From Parasitella parasitica (taxonomy: Eukaryota > Mucoromycota > Mucoromycetes > Mucorales > Mucoraceae), in the NCBI GenBank assembly GCA_025201805.1, contig MU619260.1, positions 121,951 through 185,950 of the forward strand: a stretch of DNA of 64,000 nucleotides, written 5' to 3'. The notes under the pieces are model-generated. The model had not been told where the DNA came from. It did not search any database and saw only the letters and a program-made list of their open reading frames with translations. A program made the translations under genes and the position numbers. Positions 1-9,554 of the stretch are shown here, one piece after another. Positions within the stretch are counted from its first letter, which is position 1; the number at the start of each line of letters is the position of its first letter.

Positions 1-149
1 AAGCCGCTTTGAGTTCTCGCCAATTGATTGATTGATCCGCTTCGTATGGTGTCCAGTAACCATGGGCTCGATGTTGGTTCCAACTGCAGCCCCAACCCGT
101 GTTGCTCGCATCCACAAAGATGGTTTGTGTCGGTGTCGTTGGTAGGATC
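1..149 (-). pseudogene. RNase H segment of the DIRS-like element (partial)
   Basis: In the frame shifted relative to the reverse transcriptase, the minus strand reads TIFVDASNTGWGCSWNQ and later INWRELKAA. These are the first Asp motif and the W-R-E-L motif of a DIRS-type RNase H. The fragment runs off the left edge of the window. Its frame does not match the RT ORF that ends at 161, so the RT-RNase H polyprotein is interrupted here by a stop and a frame change. Confidence 0.7.
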
Positions 150-160
150 GAGCGACCGTT

Positions 161-1234
161 TCACTTCTTGAGGTTGTGGTACCACCATGATAGTTCCTGC
201 AGACTCGCGGGATCCAAGGCTCGCGGAGTGTCCCAATCGGAATTCGTCTTGACTGTCTGGTTCTTGTAGTATAAGAGATGTCGAGTATACAGTCGGGCTG
301 GAAAGACCGCAAACGTGGCCGCTTGGATACGCATTGTTAAGCTGTGAATCACTCGAGGACTTTGACGGTTGGGCTTGTCTAGAACTTGCTTTATTGATCG
401 GCGTATATCTCGCAGTTTCTTCAACGGGAGAGCAGCTGTCATCTTCCTGGTATCCAATACAAAGCCGAGGTGTTCTAGTTGTTGGGTTGGAGTCAGCACT
501 GACTTCTTGAAGTTGACTAGCCAGCCTAGTTGTTGGAGAAGGGAGACTACCATTTGGGATTGTTGAAGCGCTAATTCCTTGCTGTCTGCGACTAAGAGCC
601 AGTCGTCCAAATAGGCTGAAATTCTGATGCCTTGAGATCGCAAGTGTTCTAAGATGGGCCTGCATACTTTGGTGAAGACATAGGGACTCGAGGCTAAGCC
701 AAAGGCGATGGTACGGTATTGGTAAATTTTGCCGTTCCATTTCAGGCGTAAATAGCGTCTCGATTCCGAATGGAGGCCTATATGTAGAAATGCATCTGAC
801 AAGTCGATTGAGACTAGATAATCGTTTTGATGAACCATCAGTGATACTTCCCGTAACGTGTCCATTTTGAAGTGAGGAGCATGAAGATACTGGTTGAGTC
901 GCTTGAGATTGAAGACTGGGCGTATGCCCCCATCTTTCTTGGGGATAACGAACATGGAGCTGTAGAAGCCTGGTGTTTGTTGGGGTTCCTCTGGAGAAAC
1001 CAATTCGATTGCTTGTTTGTCTAAGAGATCTTGGATTGTCTGATCGATCAAAGGTACTTGATCTTGAGATAATGGGTGAATGGATGTTGGGGTTATCGTT
1101 GTTGGCGGTGTGGTGTGAAATTGAATCTTGTAGCCGTGTTGTATTGTGGTGTCGACGAATGAGTTGATGAAAATTTTTGTCCAATTTGAATAGCACCTGC
1201 TGAGCCGACCTCCTACTGGGTCGGTGGTTGTTGC
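161..1234 (-). pseudogene. DIRS-type reverse transcriptase (broken)
   Basis: The translation has the RT palm features: VIPKKDGGIRPVFNLKRLN (finger and palm), LVSIDLSDAFLHIGL (first catalytic Asp), FGLASSPYVFTKV and the active-site motif SAYLDDWLLVA. The reading frame is open upstream of base 1051 to at least 1234 and includes GGRLSRCYSNWTKIF, typical of the linker before RT in DIRS elements, so the true RT domain is longer than the part after 1051. The frame ends at a TGA at 161-163 just after YHNLKK. The RNase H sequence then resumes in another frame, which indicates both a nonsense change and an indel. Identification as DIRS-like rests on the YLDDW box and the linker. Confident about RT, less about exact clade. 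Confidence 0.8.
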
Positions 1235-1251
1235 TGAGAGTATTGGTGTTG

Positions 1252-1900
1252 TTACTGGCGAAAGGGGTTGGTGTTCTTCTTGTTGTTGTAGTAGCTGTTG
1301 TTGTTGTTGCTGTTGTTGGTGAGAAAGTTGTAGTTGTTGTTGCTGTTGCTGTTGCTGTTGTTGTTGTTGGTGCTGAAGCTACTGTTGTTGTTGTTGCTGG
1401 TGTTGTTGTTGCTGAAACCACCCTGCTGAGAGGGCGGACCTGGCCGAAAAAACTGCTGACTACGACCATTCGAGAAAGAGTTGGAGACAGTAGGATTGCC
1501 ATTTTGAAAACGACGGTGCTGACGTTTGTTGATGGTTGCATCGCGAGTAGCCTTACGTGCTGCCGTCTGCTGAATTAGAGTGTTCTGAAATTCATCTAGA
1601 GGAAGTGTGTAGTTAACCTCGTCCTCTGGTTTCAAGGAGAAAAAGGGGTTGATTGCACGAAGAGCGATATTATTGCGAACATGGGTAATAGAAGAACCCA
1701 CATGCAATAAAAGCTTACGAACATCCCGAAGCATTGTACAATAACGTTCCAAGTTAGGATTATCTGATTCCGATGAGACAAGTTCATGGCAGAGGATGTC
1801 AAGGGGACGGTAAACAGCGGATAGTGAGTATTGAAACTGTTTGAGTGAGTTGTCTTCGGCTACTGAGAAAAAGTGGGTACTTGAAAAGGGGGTATTTTTT
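1252..1900 (-). pseudogene. Gag-like ORF of the DIRS-like element
   Basis: The open frame runs from about 1890 down to a stop at 1252. The N-terminal half contains QFQYSLSAVYRPLDIL and LRDVRKLLLHVGSSITHVR, a helical segment that resembles DIRS gag-like ORFs. The C-terminal half is an Asn-rich run encoded by a (TTG/CAA)n tract at about 1290-1420. The same tract reads as Gln-rich in the RT frame, so slippage in the repeat could move between the two frames. The first ATG is uncertain because the frame stays open upstream of 1752. Function is inferred from position before the RT. Confidence 0.6.
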
Positions 1901-2308
1901 TGGATAATAGATGATCCTGTACTGAAACAATTTATGCAAGAACATTATCATTTCATGATCTGACAGGTCTTTTTATTCAAAAGCTTCGAAAATATATATA
2001 ATTTATTATTAAAGTTTTATTCAATTTTTTTTTAACAAACGTACACGGTATTCTCTGTATACTTTAAGATTTTTGCCGCTCTTTCATGATCAAATGTAAT
2101 TGGAATTATGGCTTCGTCAATATTATCAATCTTTACGAGACATAGTCTACCGGAAATCATATACCTGTAGCCGTAGCTGAATAAACTCGTGCATGCAGAC
2201 AATATGTGGCAGATTCATGGAGTCCATTTCCAAACGATATTTTGAAAGTCGTGGGGAAGTATACATTGCCTTTGTTTTCACGAATTAAGCTGAAGTTGCA
2301 CATGTCCA

Positions 2309-5229
2309 TCAAGAAAAGAAATCGAGTAATGTAGCAAATTTGTTCTTTCTAGTCATTTTGCTTTTACAATTGTCGTCGTAGTCGCGTCGCTTTTCTTCTA
2401 CCGCATAAATATATCTTTGAAAAAATATTTCAGAAAACTTCTCTTCCAATTCAGCTTCATTATGATAGCTATTTGCAGACAAGCTTTGGTAAAGATCCAA
2501 CCATACACCAATAAGTCTGGCTGGTTGAATAACATCAGTATAATTGTGACCAGCATTGCACTTCTTGTTCGAAAAAATTGTACCAGGATCTACACTTATC
2601 ATAGTTGCTAGTTCAGGAGACAACTCATTCATGATCTTCCGAAAAACAGAAGAACAGCAAGCTTGCTCTCCTTTTCGAAACAGTAGATTTCCTTTAGCGT
2701 CTTTTAGACTCCAAACAAAGTTTCTTGCCATCAAAGTTGCCTGGTCTGTCGAATCCTTCTTTTGTTCGCGATACAATTTAAATGAATCCAGTAGACATTT
2801 ATCATATGGATTTTTTGAGGAATGGACGTGGTACCCTGAGAGATCAACGAACAGAAGTACGGCATTCCAGAGAGGCTCGAGGTTAGCGTCAATGAAGCAG
2901 GCATTTTGTGAGTTAACCTTAATATACGAGTAGAATTTGGGCTGCTCACAGATGGAAACCATTGGAGTGAAATTAACCTGAGACACTAGTGACCTATAAT
3001 CCATTAGTAGCAGTTCAGATTCTTCAAAAAGAGGGTTGACAGCCCTTTTAGGAGGTATCTTCAACTGTTTTTCAGAAGACTCCAATAAGAATTCTATATC
3101 CAATTTGCGGTTTGTAACAGCTTCAGAACGTTTGATAGTATTTTTTTCAGTTACAGAGATATTTGTTTCTGATTCAGCTGCAGGTTGTCGAGATTGAGAA
3201 GCAAGATTTAATTAGTATATTGGGTGGTTTACAGCATGAAGAAAAAATATTATTTATATACCTTGAAACAACCTTTTTATATCACTGTCTAAGTCTTTTT
3301 CTTGAATTTCCAGCTTCTGTATATCTTCAAGAATATTACCATCATCCACTTCCAATTCTTTGTACTGGCATAGTTCATCAAAGAAACCTCCATTAGGCTC
3401 ATCAACATATTCATCTTCATAGGCTTTTAGATAAACATCTAATTCTTCTTTCAATGCTGTCTTTGCCTTCTTTGTTCTCTTCTGACTAGCATTTTCTTCG
3501 CTAACTTTCTGCTTTCTTTTTTTTTCGCTTTTTCTATCCTTAAATATGGCATAGTCGCAATCAGGGGCTCTACCATCGTTTAGATCAAAACTATTGCTAA
3601 AAGACCTGTCAAGAGGCTTTCACTTCTTTGTCTTCTTGATAATTTTGGCTTGTGAGCCATACGATATGGGGATATTGTAATCCAATACATTTTGTAGTAC
3701 TTCGCCATCACGTCTAGATACCTCTAAAATTAATTCTAGAGCAGTGGGAACCGGCAGTCGTGTGGGGATCATAGTGTACAACTTTTTATGATACGCCTCC
3801 ACACTGTTGGTTGTTATAGATTCATGCATTTGCAAACCAAGATTCATCACAGAGGGACTGGCAAAGATTGTGCTGGCAGTTGTTGGTCGTACCCACCACA
3901 TAAGCCAAGTCTTGAGATAAGGGAAGTTTGACAATATCGCTTTAATAGCTTGTTTATAAGTCTCTTCATATGTTGTCGTTCTCAAGTCATAAACAAGTTT
4001 CTTAAAGACATTTAGCTTTTCAGGAGGCACCAACTTGTGATTTCTTACACATGAACGACTGATTGCATCCAATGCATGTAGCAGCCTTTCGTAAGAGCGA
4101 GGGCTTTATTAGCAGTGCACTGAAATACAGACTTGCATGCTTCTATAAATCCTGTATGCTGTGCAACTGAAAAATCCATGAGAGTGCCAAGGAAGCTTCT
4201 ATTATCCTTGATTTGGAATTTTTTGAAAAGAGCCTTGAAGTATAATTCGAATTGTTCAGCAGTTGTTTACTTTAAAATTGCTTGAAAAAAAACCATACTT
4301 CTTGTAACTTCAGGAACGAATATAACGAAAGAACAAAGATAATAACCATGGGGAACTGCTTTATACGTAATATCAGTTACAATTGGTTGAGCATCGAACG
4401 GCAACTGGTACTTTATCATTTCGGGTGAAGAGAATGAGATGATTAACTTGGATGTCAATATTTCAGCGCTGAATATGAATCCAGGGAAGGCATTATCAAG
4501 ATCATTAAAAGCCTTAAAGACGTCAGTGTTATCACCATTCAATTTCTGGAAATGCTTGGACTCTCTCAAATGGTATCTTGTGCGATCTTTGTTGCTCAAT
4601 ATTTTGTTGATAGACAGAGTACCTTTGATTCTTTTACCAGTGGAAGAAATCCCAGTAGTAGCGCCTATAGGAGTAATAAATGGGTCTTCTTTTGTTAACA
4701 GATCAATCTGTTTCTGTTCTTCAGAGGTAAGATGAATAGGAAGATATTTTCCATGAGAGAGAACTTTTGTGCCTTGTTTCTTATCAATCATATGGGTCGT
4801 AGTGCAAGTACTACCATTTTTTCCCAAGACTCGATAGTAGAACTCTACCACGACAAGACATGGCCTCTTTTCCATTGCAATTTTGCATTTATTGCATATC
4901 TGATCCTTGACTGCCTTATGCTCGTTCATGTGAGGTCTAAGAGGGCGACCATAACCAGGGCATTTAGAAGTATTACAGTAGTAGGCACCTGCGCAACGTT
5001 TGGTGATTCTTTTGTCTTTGACATGTTCGTATTCACCAAGTACAACAGGACCTTTATTCTTCTCCATTTTTCTTTCATTTGGGTAATAGTAATTACTTTT
5101 CAATAACGCCCACCCTATATCAATGTTCGACCGGTCAAATGTTTGAAGCTTTTCATTGAAGTAGACTTCAGAAACCTCGATAACAGATTCAGTTGGAAAT
5201 TGTGTTTCAAATATGGCTTTGCTTCGCAT
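2309..5229 (-). pseudogene. Mutator-like (MULE) transposase with extra C-terminal region, broken
   Basis: ATG at 5229. The first part (to 4267) has a Cys/His cluster (YYCNTSKCPGYGRPLRPH, then C-x2-C and later H), like the WRKY/GCM-type zinc finger of MULE transposases, followed by VTDITYKAVPHGYYL, which holds the first catalytic Asp. An in-frame TAA at 4267-4269 precedes TLMDFSVAQHTGF (second Asp). A frameshift near 4065 follows GCYMHWMQS. The next segment (3620-4072) carries TTNSVEAYHKKL with the Glu. A TGA at 3620 interrupts again, then a Lys-rich and acidic tail continues to 3262. An intron at 3178-3261 (GTATAT...TGCAG) joins it in frame to a 290-residue region ending at 2309 that I do not recognise. 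The DDE triad is complete but three breaks make it inactive. Confidence 0.7.
3178..3261 (-). other. Intron in the MULE relic
   Basis: Donor GTATAT at 3261 and acceptor TGCAG at 3178 (minus strand) are 84 nt apart. Removing the segment joins two open frames without a stop (KRLF-Q-AESETN). That makes the unrecognised region 2309-3177 part of the same gene rather than a separate ORF. Confidence 0.5.
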
Positions 5230-5491
5230 ATTTTTACTTTTTAATATTGAAAATTGTAGAGAAAAAAGGTTTCTAGGAGGGAAGAGGGAAGTGATACTGT
5301 ATTAATTTAGTTGGATGTAATGTATGACATTAGGTAGTACTATATACTGTCTTATTCGCGATATTCTAAGACCCTACTACTATTTCTGTCACTCCAACTG
5401 TTAATCGGTAGTACCCCCCCCCCCAATACTCCCGGAATATGTATTATTAAAAAAGACCCCCTTTTTTAATACCCTCTTTTTACCCAAATCC
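5230..5491. other. Intergenic stretch, no gene seen
   Basis: AT-rich sequence with a C10 run near 5407 and short T runs. No convincing ORF or splice pattern. It separates the MULE start codon from the left arm of the inverted repeat. Confidence 0.6.
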
Positions 5492-5759
5492 GTAACAAAT
5501 ATCTACTTCTTCAAAGTCTTCAATTTTTTTTTTGTATATTTGAACATTTTCATCAGAGTATTTAACATAGAAAAACATGCAAATCGCTTGGTCTCTTGTT
5601 ATATTCATTTTTAAGATAGTACAATAGAAAATCAGATGGAAGGGAAATGAAAAACAGATGAAAAACAATTGAAAAACAGATGAAAAACAGATGCAACAGA
5701 TGAAATACAGATGAGCAACAGATGCTGCGGATAGAATTCAAATGCCGCTAAACTGGCAA
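5492..5759 (+). repeat. Left arm of a long inverted repeat
   Basis: This 268-bp arm matches the reverse complement of 5977-6245 almost base for base. The differences I can see are a G/A-type mismatch near the inner end, one difference near 5537, and one extra A in the A/T run. It contains repeated CAGATGAAAAA-like units (about 5634-5730). On the minus strand it encodes a short ORF starting with ATG at 5608 (MNITRDQAICMFFYVKYSDE), which stops at 5480 just outside the arm. Confidence 0.9.
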
Positions 5760-5976
5760 AAAACAAAACCAAGAAGAACACAAGACTGGCTCACAGCACA
5801 AACAAAAAACCCCAACCCCACAAACCACCGCCGACAGCACAAACAAGATCCGCAAAACTGCAAACAAACCACGTAAACGGAGAACAAAACAACTCGAACT
5901 CAAGCAAAACCAGCGAAAACAACAAAGAGAGGCCTACGCACAACACACAATCCTCAAACAAACTGCAGAACATCCG
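5760..5976. other. T-poor spacer between the inverted arms
   Basis: The 217-bp loop is almost free of T on the plus strand (about a dozen T) and rich in A and C, unlike everything around it. On the minus strand it is open without stops through most of its length (ATG at 5994 in the right arm, stop at 5791), giving a 67-residue hydrophobic, Leu/Phe/Val-rich reading. I cannot tell whether that ORF is real or a by-product of the composition. Confidence 0.7.
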
Positions 5977-6245
5977 TTGCCAGTTTAGCGACATTTGAAT
6001 TCTATCCGCAGCATCTGTTGCTCATCTGTATTTCATCTGTTGCATCTGTTTTTCATCTGTTTTTCAATTGTTTTTCATCTGTTTTTCATTTCCCTTCCAT
6101 CTGATTTTCTATTGTACTATCTTAAAAATGAATATAACAAGAGACCAAGCGATTTGCATGTTTTTCTATGTTAAATACTCTGATGAAAATGTTCAAAAAT
6201 ACAAAAAAAAAAATTGAAGACTTTGAAGAAGTAGATATTTGTTAC
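5977..6245 (-). repeat. Right arm of the long inverted repeat
   Basis: Inverted copy of 5492-5759. It carries the same start codon on the plus strand (ATG at 6128) and the same first 23 codons, but an A11 run (A10 in the left arm) shifts the frame to a TGA. The outer ends (5492 and 6245) stop abruptly and no target-site duplication is apparent next to them. Confidence 0.9.
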
Positions 6246-6307
6246 AATGTTGACGAGCGTAAACCAATTTTGGCCTCCAAACTGAGCATTTTTGGTGACC
6301 CCTTTAC

Positions 6308-7730
6308 TTATAAAACGTGTATGTAGAATATACTGTTGTGTAATGAAGGCGTCAGTATATACTATTTTCACATTTTAATATTATGTTACTTACATGCATC
6401 TGAGGATGTTGAGCAAATTGTACGTGTCACTATTCTTTGCGCCTGCTTTATTGAGTTCGAGTTGCTCCGTCAAGATCTCGATCATCATGAGATCCGTGTT
6501 GGCTTCGGCACCTCCACTAAAACAAAGAAGTCGTTGTAAGCAACGATGTTTTCAAGGCAGACTTGTTCTTTTGGGATTTACCTTTTCAATACCTTCTTCA
6601 ACATACAGTATTCTCATCTTCATCTGATAATCCAACATACAAATCCAAATTTGATTTGTCGATAGTCTTCATCTCGTTCTTTGTCAATATCTTCTTTAAT
6701 ACTTGGTAGGATTCGGGATGTATCAGGTTAGCTATATTGGATAAAGACAACCTAGCGAGTGAAAGAATAAAAACTTATTAGACCAGAGCCAAAACGCTTT
6801 TGAAAATATGATATTTACCTCAGCATTTTGTCATCTTGAGCATTTTTGTTTTCTCCAATAACAGCTTTGCTCCCAGTCCAAGCAATTTATCCTTAATACA
6901 AGTTTTTTTCTTCATCATCTGCTTCAATAAAGCTTTCTCTTCATCATTAAATTCGTGCTTATTAAACTAAAATGCATACAGAAATGTTAGTTAGCACAGC
7001 AGAAAGATAGAGAAATATAGAAACATGAATGTTACTTTTTTGTAATACAACTTGTATAATTGATCGACTGGCTCTTGTTCTTCTTGTCCATTTTCATCTT
7101 CATTCTCATCTTCATTTTCATCTTCATTTTCATCTTCATTTTCTTCTTCATTTTCTTCTTCTTGTTCCACTTCTTTGTGGCTACTGCTACTGCTTTCTGC
7201 CAATATCCTCTGCGATCTCTTCGCCGCCTTTTTCATGCTCATAATGGCCAGCTTTTGACCCTCAAAACGACTCTCTGATTCGAAATCCCTCTATATTACA
7301 ATAACCTCTTTGTTAGATATGATGAATAAAGTCAACGCGTATTTAGACTTTACCAAGGCCGATAACTCTTCAAAAAGTTTGTCCCATTTTTGTACGTTAA
7401 ATTTTGTGTTTCTGTAAAATAGGTTGGTTGGTCTTAAGAATTACGAGACAACTAAACTAATGAGCTTACCTTAATAATACATCTTGTCTTGTTTCTCTGA
7501 TAGCGCTATTGAAATTATTGACCCAGTTCCTATGCATACTTTGAGAGGTAGTAACAGAAGTCGCCAATGTCCATTCGGCAATCTTGGATTGGTGTTTTGT
7601 AACAAACTGGCAAAATGTGGGTTTTTTTTGTTTAAGATAAACTGATGTAGTTCTATATGGAAAACTTTAATACACCAACTGCTATTTTGCTTGTTTCATT
7701 TACCTTCTTCTCCAGGGAATGTTGTCATTA
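6308..7730 (-). pseudogene. Spliced gene of unknown family, two frame breaks
   Basis: A chain of short exons joins across good splice sites: 7470-7606, 7354-7411, 7036-7290, 6819-6966, 6717 region to 6751, 6394-6516 and 6308-6332. Readable protein includes FVTKHQSKIAEWTLATS, NTKFNVQKWDKLFEELSAL, an acidic Glu/Asn/Asp tract (7075-7180), SLSNIANLIHPESYQVLKK and GGAEANTDLMMIEILTEQL. The exon at 6819-6966 is one base out of frame, and the exon beginning at 6751 has another single-base break near 6612. A possible first exon near 7727 (MTTFPGEE) does not join in frame. I do not recognise the family. It is mostly helical and charged with no catalytic motif. It may be a transposon-associated gene given its neighbours. 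Confidence 0.45.
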
Positions 7731-7890
7731 TAATATTCGTTTGAAAGTATTATGCAAAGGGAAGAGCAAGATGAAAACTACGCGCGCTACATAGTGTTAT
7801 CCGTATTATACAGTGTCTAAACTTACACAGATATCAAAACTGTCAAACCTTACTTGTTCTCGAGTCATTTACAGACTGCCCTTAATTTAG

Positions 7891-8175
7891 ATGGCTTTTG
7901 TGTTTACAGAGTCCATTCTGAAACATGACATTGCACATCAGAATTATCAAGGCGGGTTGTTCACGCATTCCGAGGTTACGTTATATATCCCTTTTGGTTG
8001 AAGATGGCAAGGTTAGAGTTGGACTACCATATCTGTCATCATACTTTACATGACGAATATTTTTGCTCTTTAGCTTAAGTGTGAGTTGGTACATCTACGC
8101 ATAAAGGGGTGTGGCGCAGATCGAAGACATCTGCTTTCAGTTTTGTATTGGGTCAAAAATATCTTTTTTATTTAG
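7891..8175 (+). CDS. Possible small two-exon gene, 61 aa, unknown
   Basis: ATG at 7891 opens a 28-codon exon (MAFVFTESILKHDIAHQNYQ...) ending at 7974 before a GTTACG donor. A TTTAG acceptor at 8073 leads to 8074-8175 (LKCELVHLRIKGCGADRRHL...) and a TAG. The frames join in phase and a TGAC-like branch site sits before the acceptor. Its end overlaps the stop of the convergent nitronate monooxygenase by 8 bp. No family or domain is recognised. It could be chance or the remnant of a longer gene. Confidence 0.22.
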
Positions 8176-9355
8176 CTGCCATCATCTTGTCGACATCAGT
8201 AACCAGCTTGTTTACTATTTCTGTAGCAGATAATGAACATTGCTCAGAGTAATCAACCGCAAGCGGAGCATTCGCACCAGACAACAGCATCATATAGTCC
8301 TGGATTCCATTTTGCGTAGCATACGCCGCAATATCCTTGGTCTTTGCAGACTGAATATCGTAATTTGGGATTTCTACTCTGTTTTTACTGCTAGCTTCTT
8401 CAATGCGCTTCATTAATTTGTTTGGATAACTGCGGACACTTCTTCCGGTAATTGCTGTTGTAATCCTGGTTTTTTCTACGCCGTTTTTCTTGGCATTCAA
8501 CATGTAATCTCTGTGCCCCTTGGGGGTGGTTGATTCCTTTGCCATCATAAATAGAGTCCCGATAGCAGCACCATCCGCTTTCCAATCATGCAAAGCGCGA
8601 TAGACATCCGAACCGGAGCTGATGCCTCCTGCAGCAATAATAGGAATGGGGAATCGACCGTTATCTTGCGTCGATCGAATCGCCTCGACCAAATCAGACA
8701 CTGGCAATTGTCGATGATTTTTATCTTCATTGCATATTTTCAAAAACGAGCCACGATGCCCTCCAGCCTCTAAACCCTGCGCAACGATGGCATCTGCTTT
8801 TCTGGTGGGATCTGAGGGGTCCAAGCCAGCCAAGACCAAGGCTTCTTGCACTGTAGTTGCAGTGCCAATCAGAAATGTGCCTGCACTCTGAAGTCTTTGT
8901 AGAAACTTATCAGGCAAAAGTCCAAATGTAAATGACACGACCGGTACCCGCTCTTCCAAGATGACATTGACTTGGTCTTCGAAAGGCGGGGAGCGTGGCT
9001 GGAATTCAGAAGGAATGGGGATATGCAATTCTGTGCGGATTTCGTTCAAGACATCATCTGTGCCTGTGTAATGCTTCTGTAATTCAGCGCTTGTGGGGGG
9101 TGTTGCCGCTCTGCAAAAGAGGTTGACGGCAAACGGGCGAGACGTTTTTTCACGAATACTGTGAATTGTAGTGCGCAATTGAGGCGCTGGAAGCATGCCT
9201 GCACCCAGCGAGCCCAATCCACCAGCATTACTTACCGCGGCAATTAGGTCAGCACCTGTGTGTCCTGCGCAAGGTGCTTGGATGATGGGATACTGTATAT
9301 GTAGAGCTTTAGTGATGGCTGTTGCTGCCCAGCTTGCTCCATGAGTAGTGGCCAT
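8168..9355 (-). CDS. Nitronate monooxygenase (2-nitropropane dioxygenase family)
   Basis: Intronless, 395 aa, ATG at 9355 and TAA at 8168. This FMN-dependent TIM-barrel family oxidises alkyl nitronates such as propionate-3-nitronate to oxo acids and nitrite. Visible motifs: PIIQAPCAGHTGADLI and GGLGSLGAGM near the N-terminus (FMN site), VVSFTFGLLP, GTATTVQEA, AQGLEAGGHRGS (the conserved His loop at about residue 200), PIIAAGGISSGSDVYRAL and GAAIGTLFMMAKES (phosphate-binding end of the barrel). Length matches fungal members. No signal peptide or membrane segment, so probably cytosolic. The start is the first ATG after an AT-rich leader. Family assignment is firm; natural substrate is not. Confidence 0.93.
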   Translation of the reverse strand: MATTHGASWAATAITKALHIQYPIIQAPCAGHTGADLIAAVSNAGGLGSLGAGMLPAPQLRTTIHSIREKTSRPFAVNLFCRAATPPTSAELQKHYTGTDDVLNEIRTELHIPIPSEFQPRSPPFEDQVNVILEERVPVVSFTFGLLPDKFLQRLQSAGTFLIGTATTVQEALVLAGLDPSDPTRKADAIVAQGLEAGGHRGSFLKICNEDKNHRQLPVSDLVEAIRSTQDNGRFPIPIIAAGGISSGSDVYRALHDWKADGAAIGTLFMMAKESTTPKGHRDYMLNAKKNGVEKTRITTAITGRSVRSYPNKLMKRIEEASSKNRVEIPNYDIQSAKTKDIAAYATQNGIQDYMMLLSGANAPLAVDYSEQCSLSATEIVNKLVTDVDKMMAAK

Positions 9356-9554
9356 TTTTAATGCAATGTAATAATAAACGGAAGGGAAAAGAGTATTACT
9401 AATACAACTTGTTTAGCCCCAGTTAATAAACATATTGAAAGCGACGTCATTTTTCAACGTTTACATTTGTGGTGCATGATCTTGCTCTACTTTTACTCTA
9501 TCACAAATGAGGGGTGGTTATTTATTAAAAAAAAAAAAATACAAATGGTTTAGT

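Larger units (their letters stand above)
1..1900 (-). mobile_element. DIRS-like retrotransposon fragment, decayed
   Basis: On the minus strand a gag-like segment (about 1252-1900) is followed by a DIRS-type reverse transcriptase (161 to about 1234) and the start of an RNase H region (1-149). The order gag, RT, RNase H fits the DIRS order. The tyrosine recombinase expected after RNase H would lie left of base 1 and is not visible. The pieces lie in different frames with stops between them, so this copy looks dead. The upstream boundary near 1900 is approximate: similarity to the gag-like part fades and no terminal repeat is evident. Confidence 0.8.

Noticed and set aside
1228-1578. Plus-strand Val-rich ORF of 116 codons
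   Set aside because: It is the antisense reading of the CAA/TTG repeat in the gag-like ORF; the Val runs come from the repeat.
7029-7278. Plus-strand His/Leu and Ile/Phe repeat ORFs
   Set aside because: Antisense of the Glu/Asn/Asp-rich exon of the minus-strand unknown gene.
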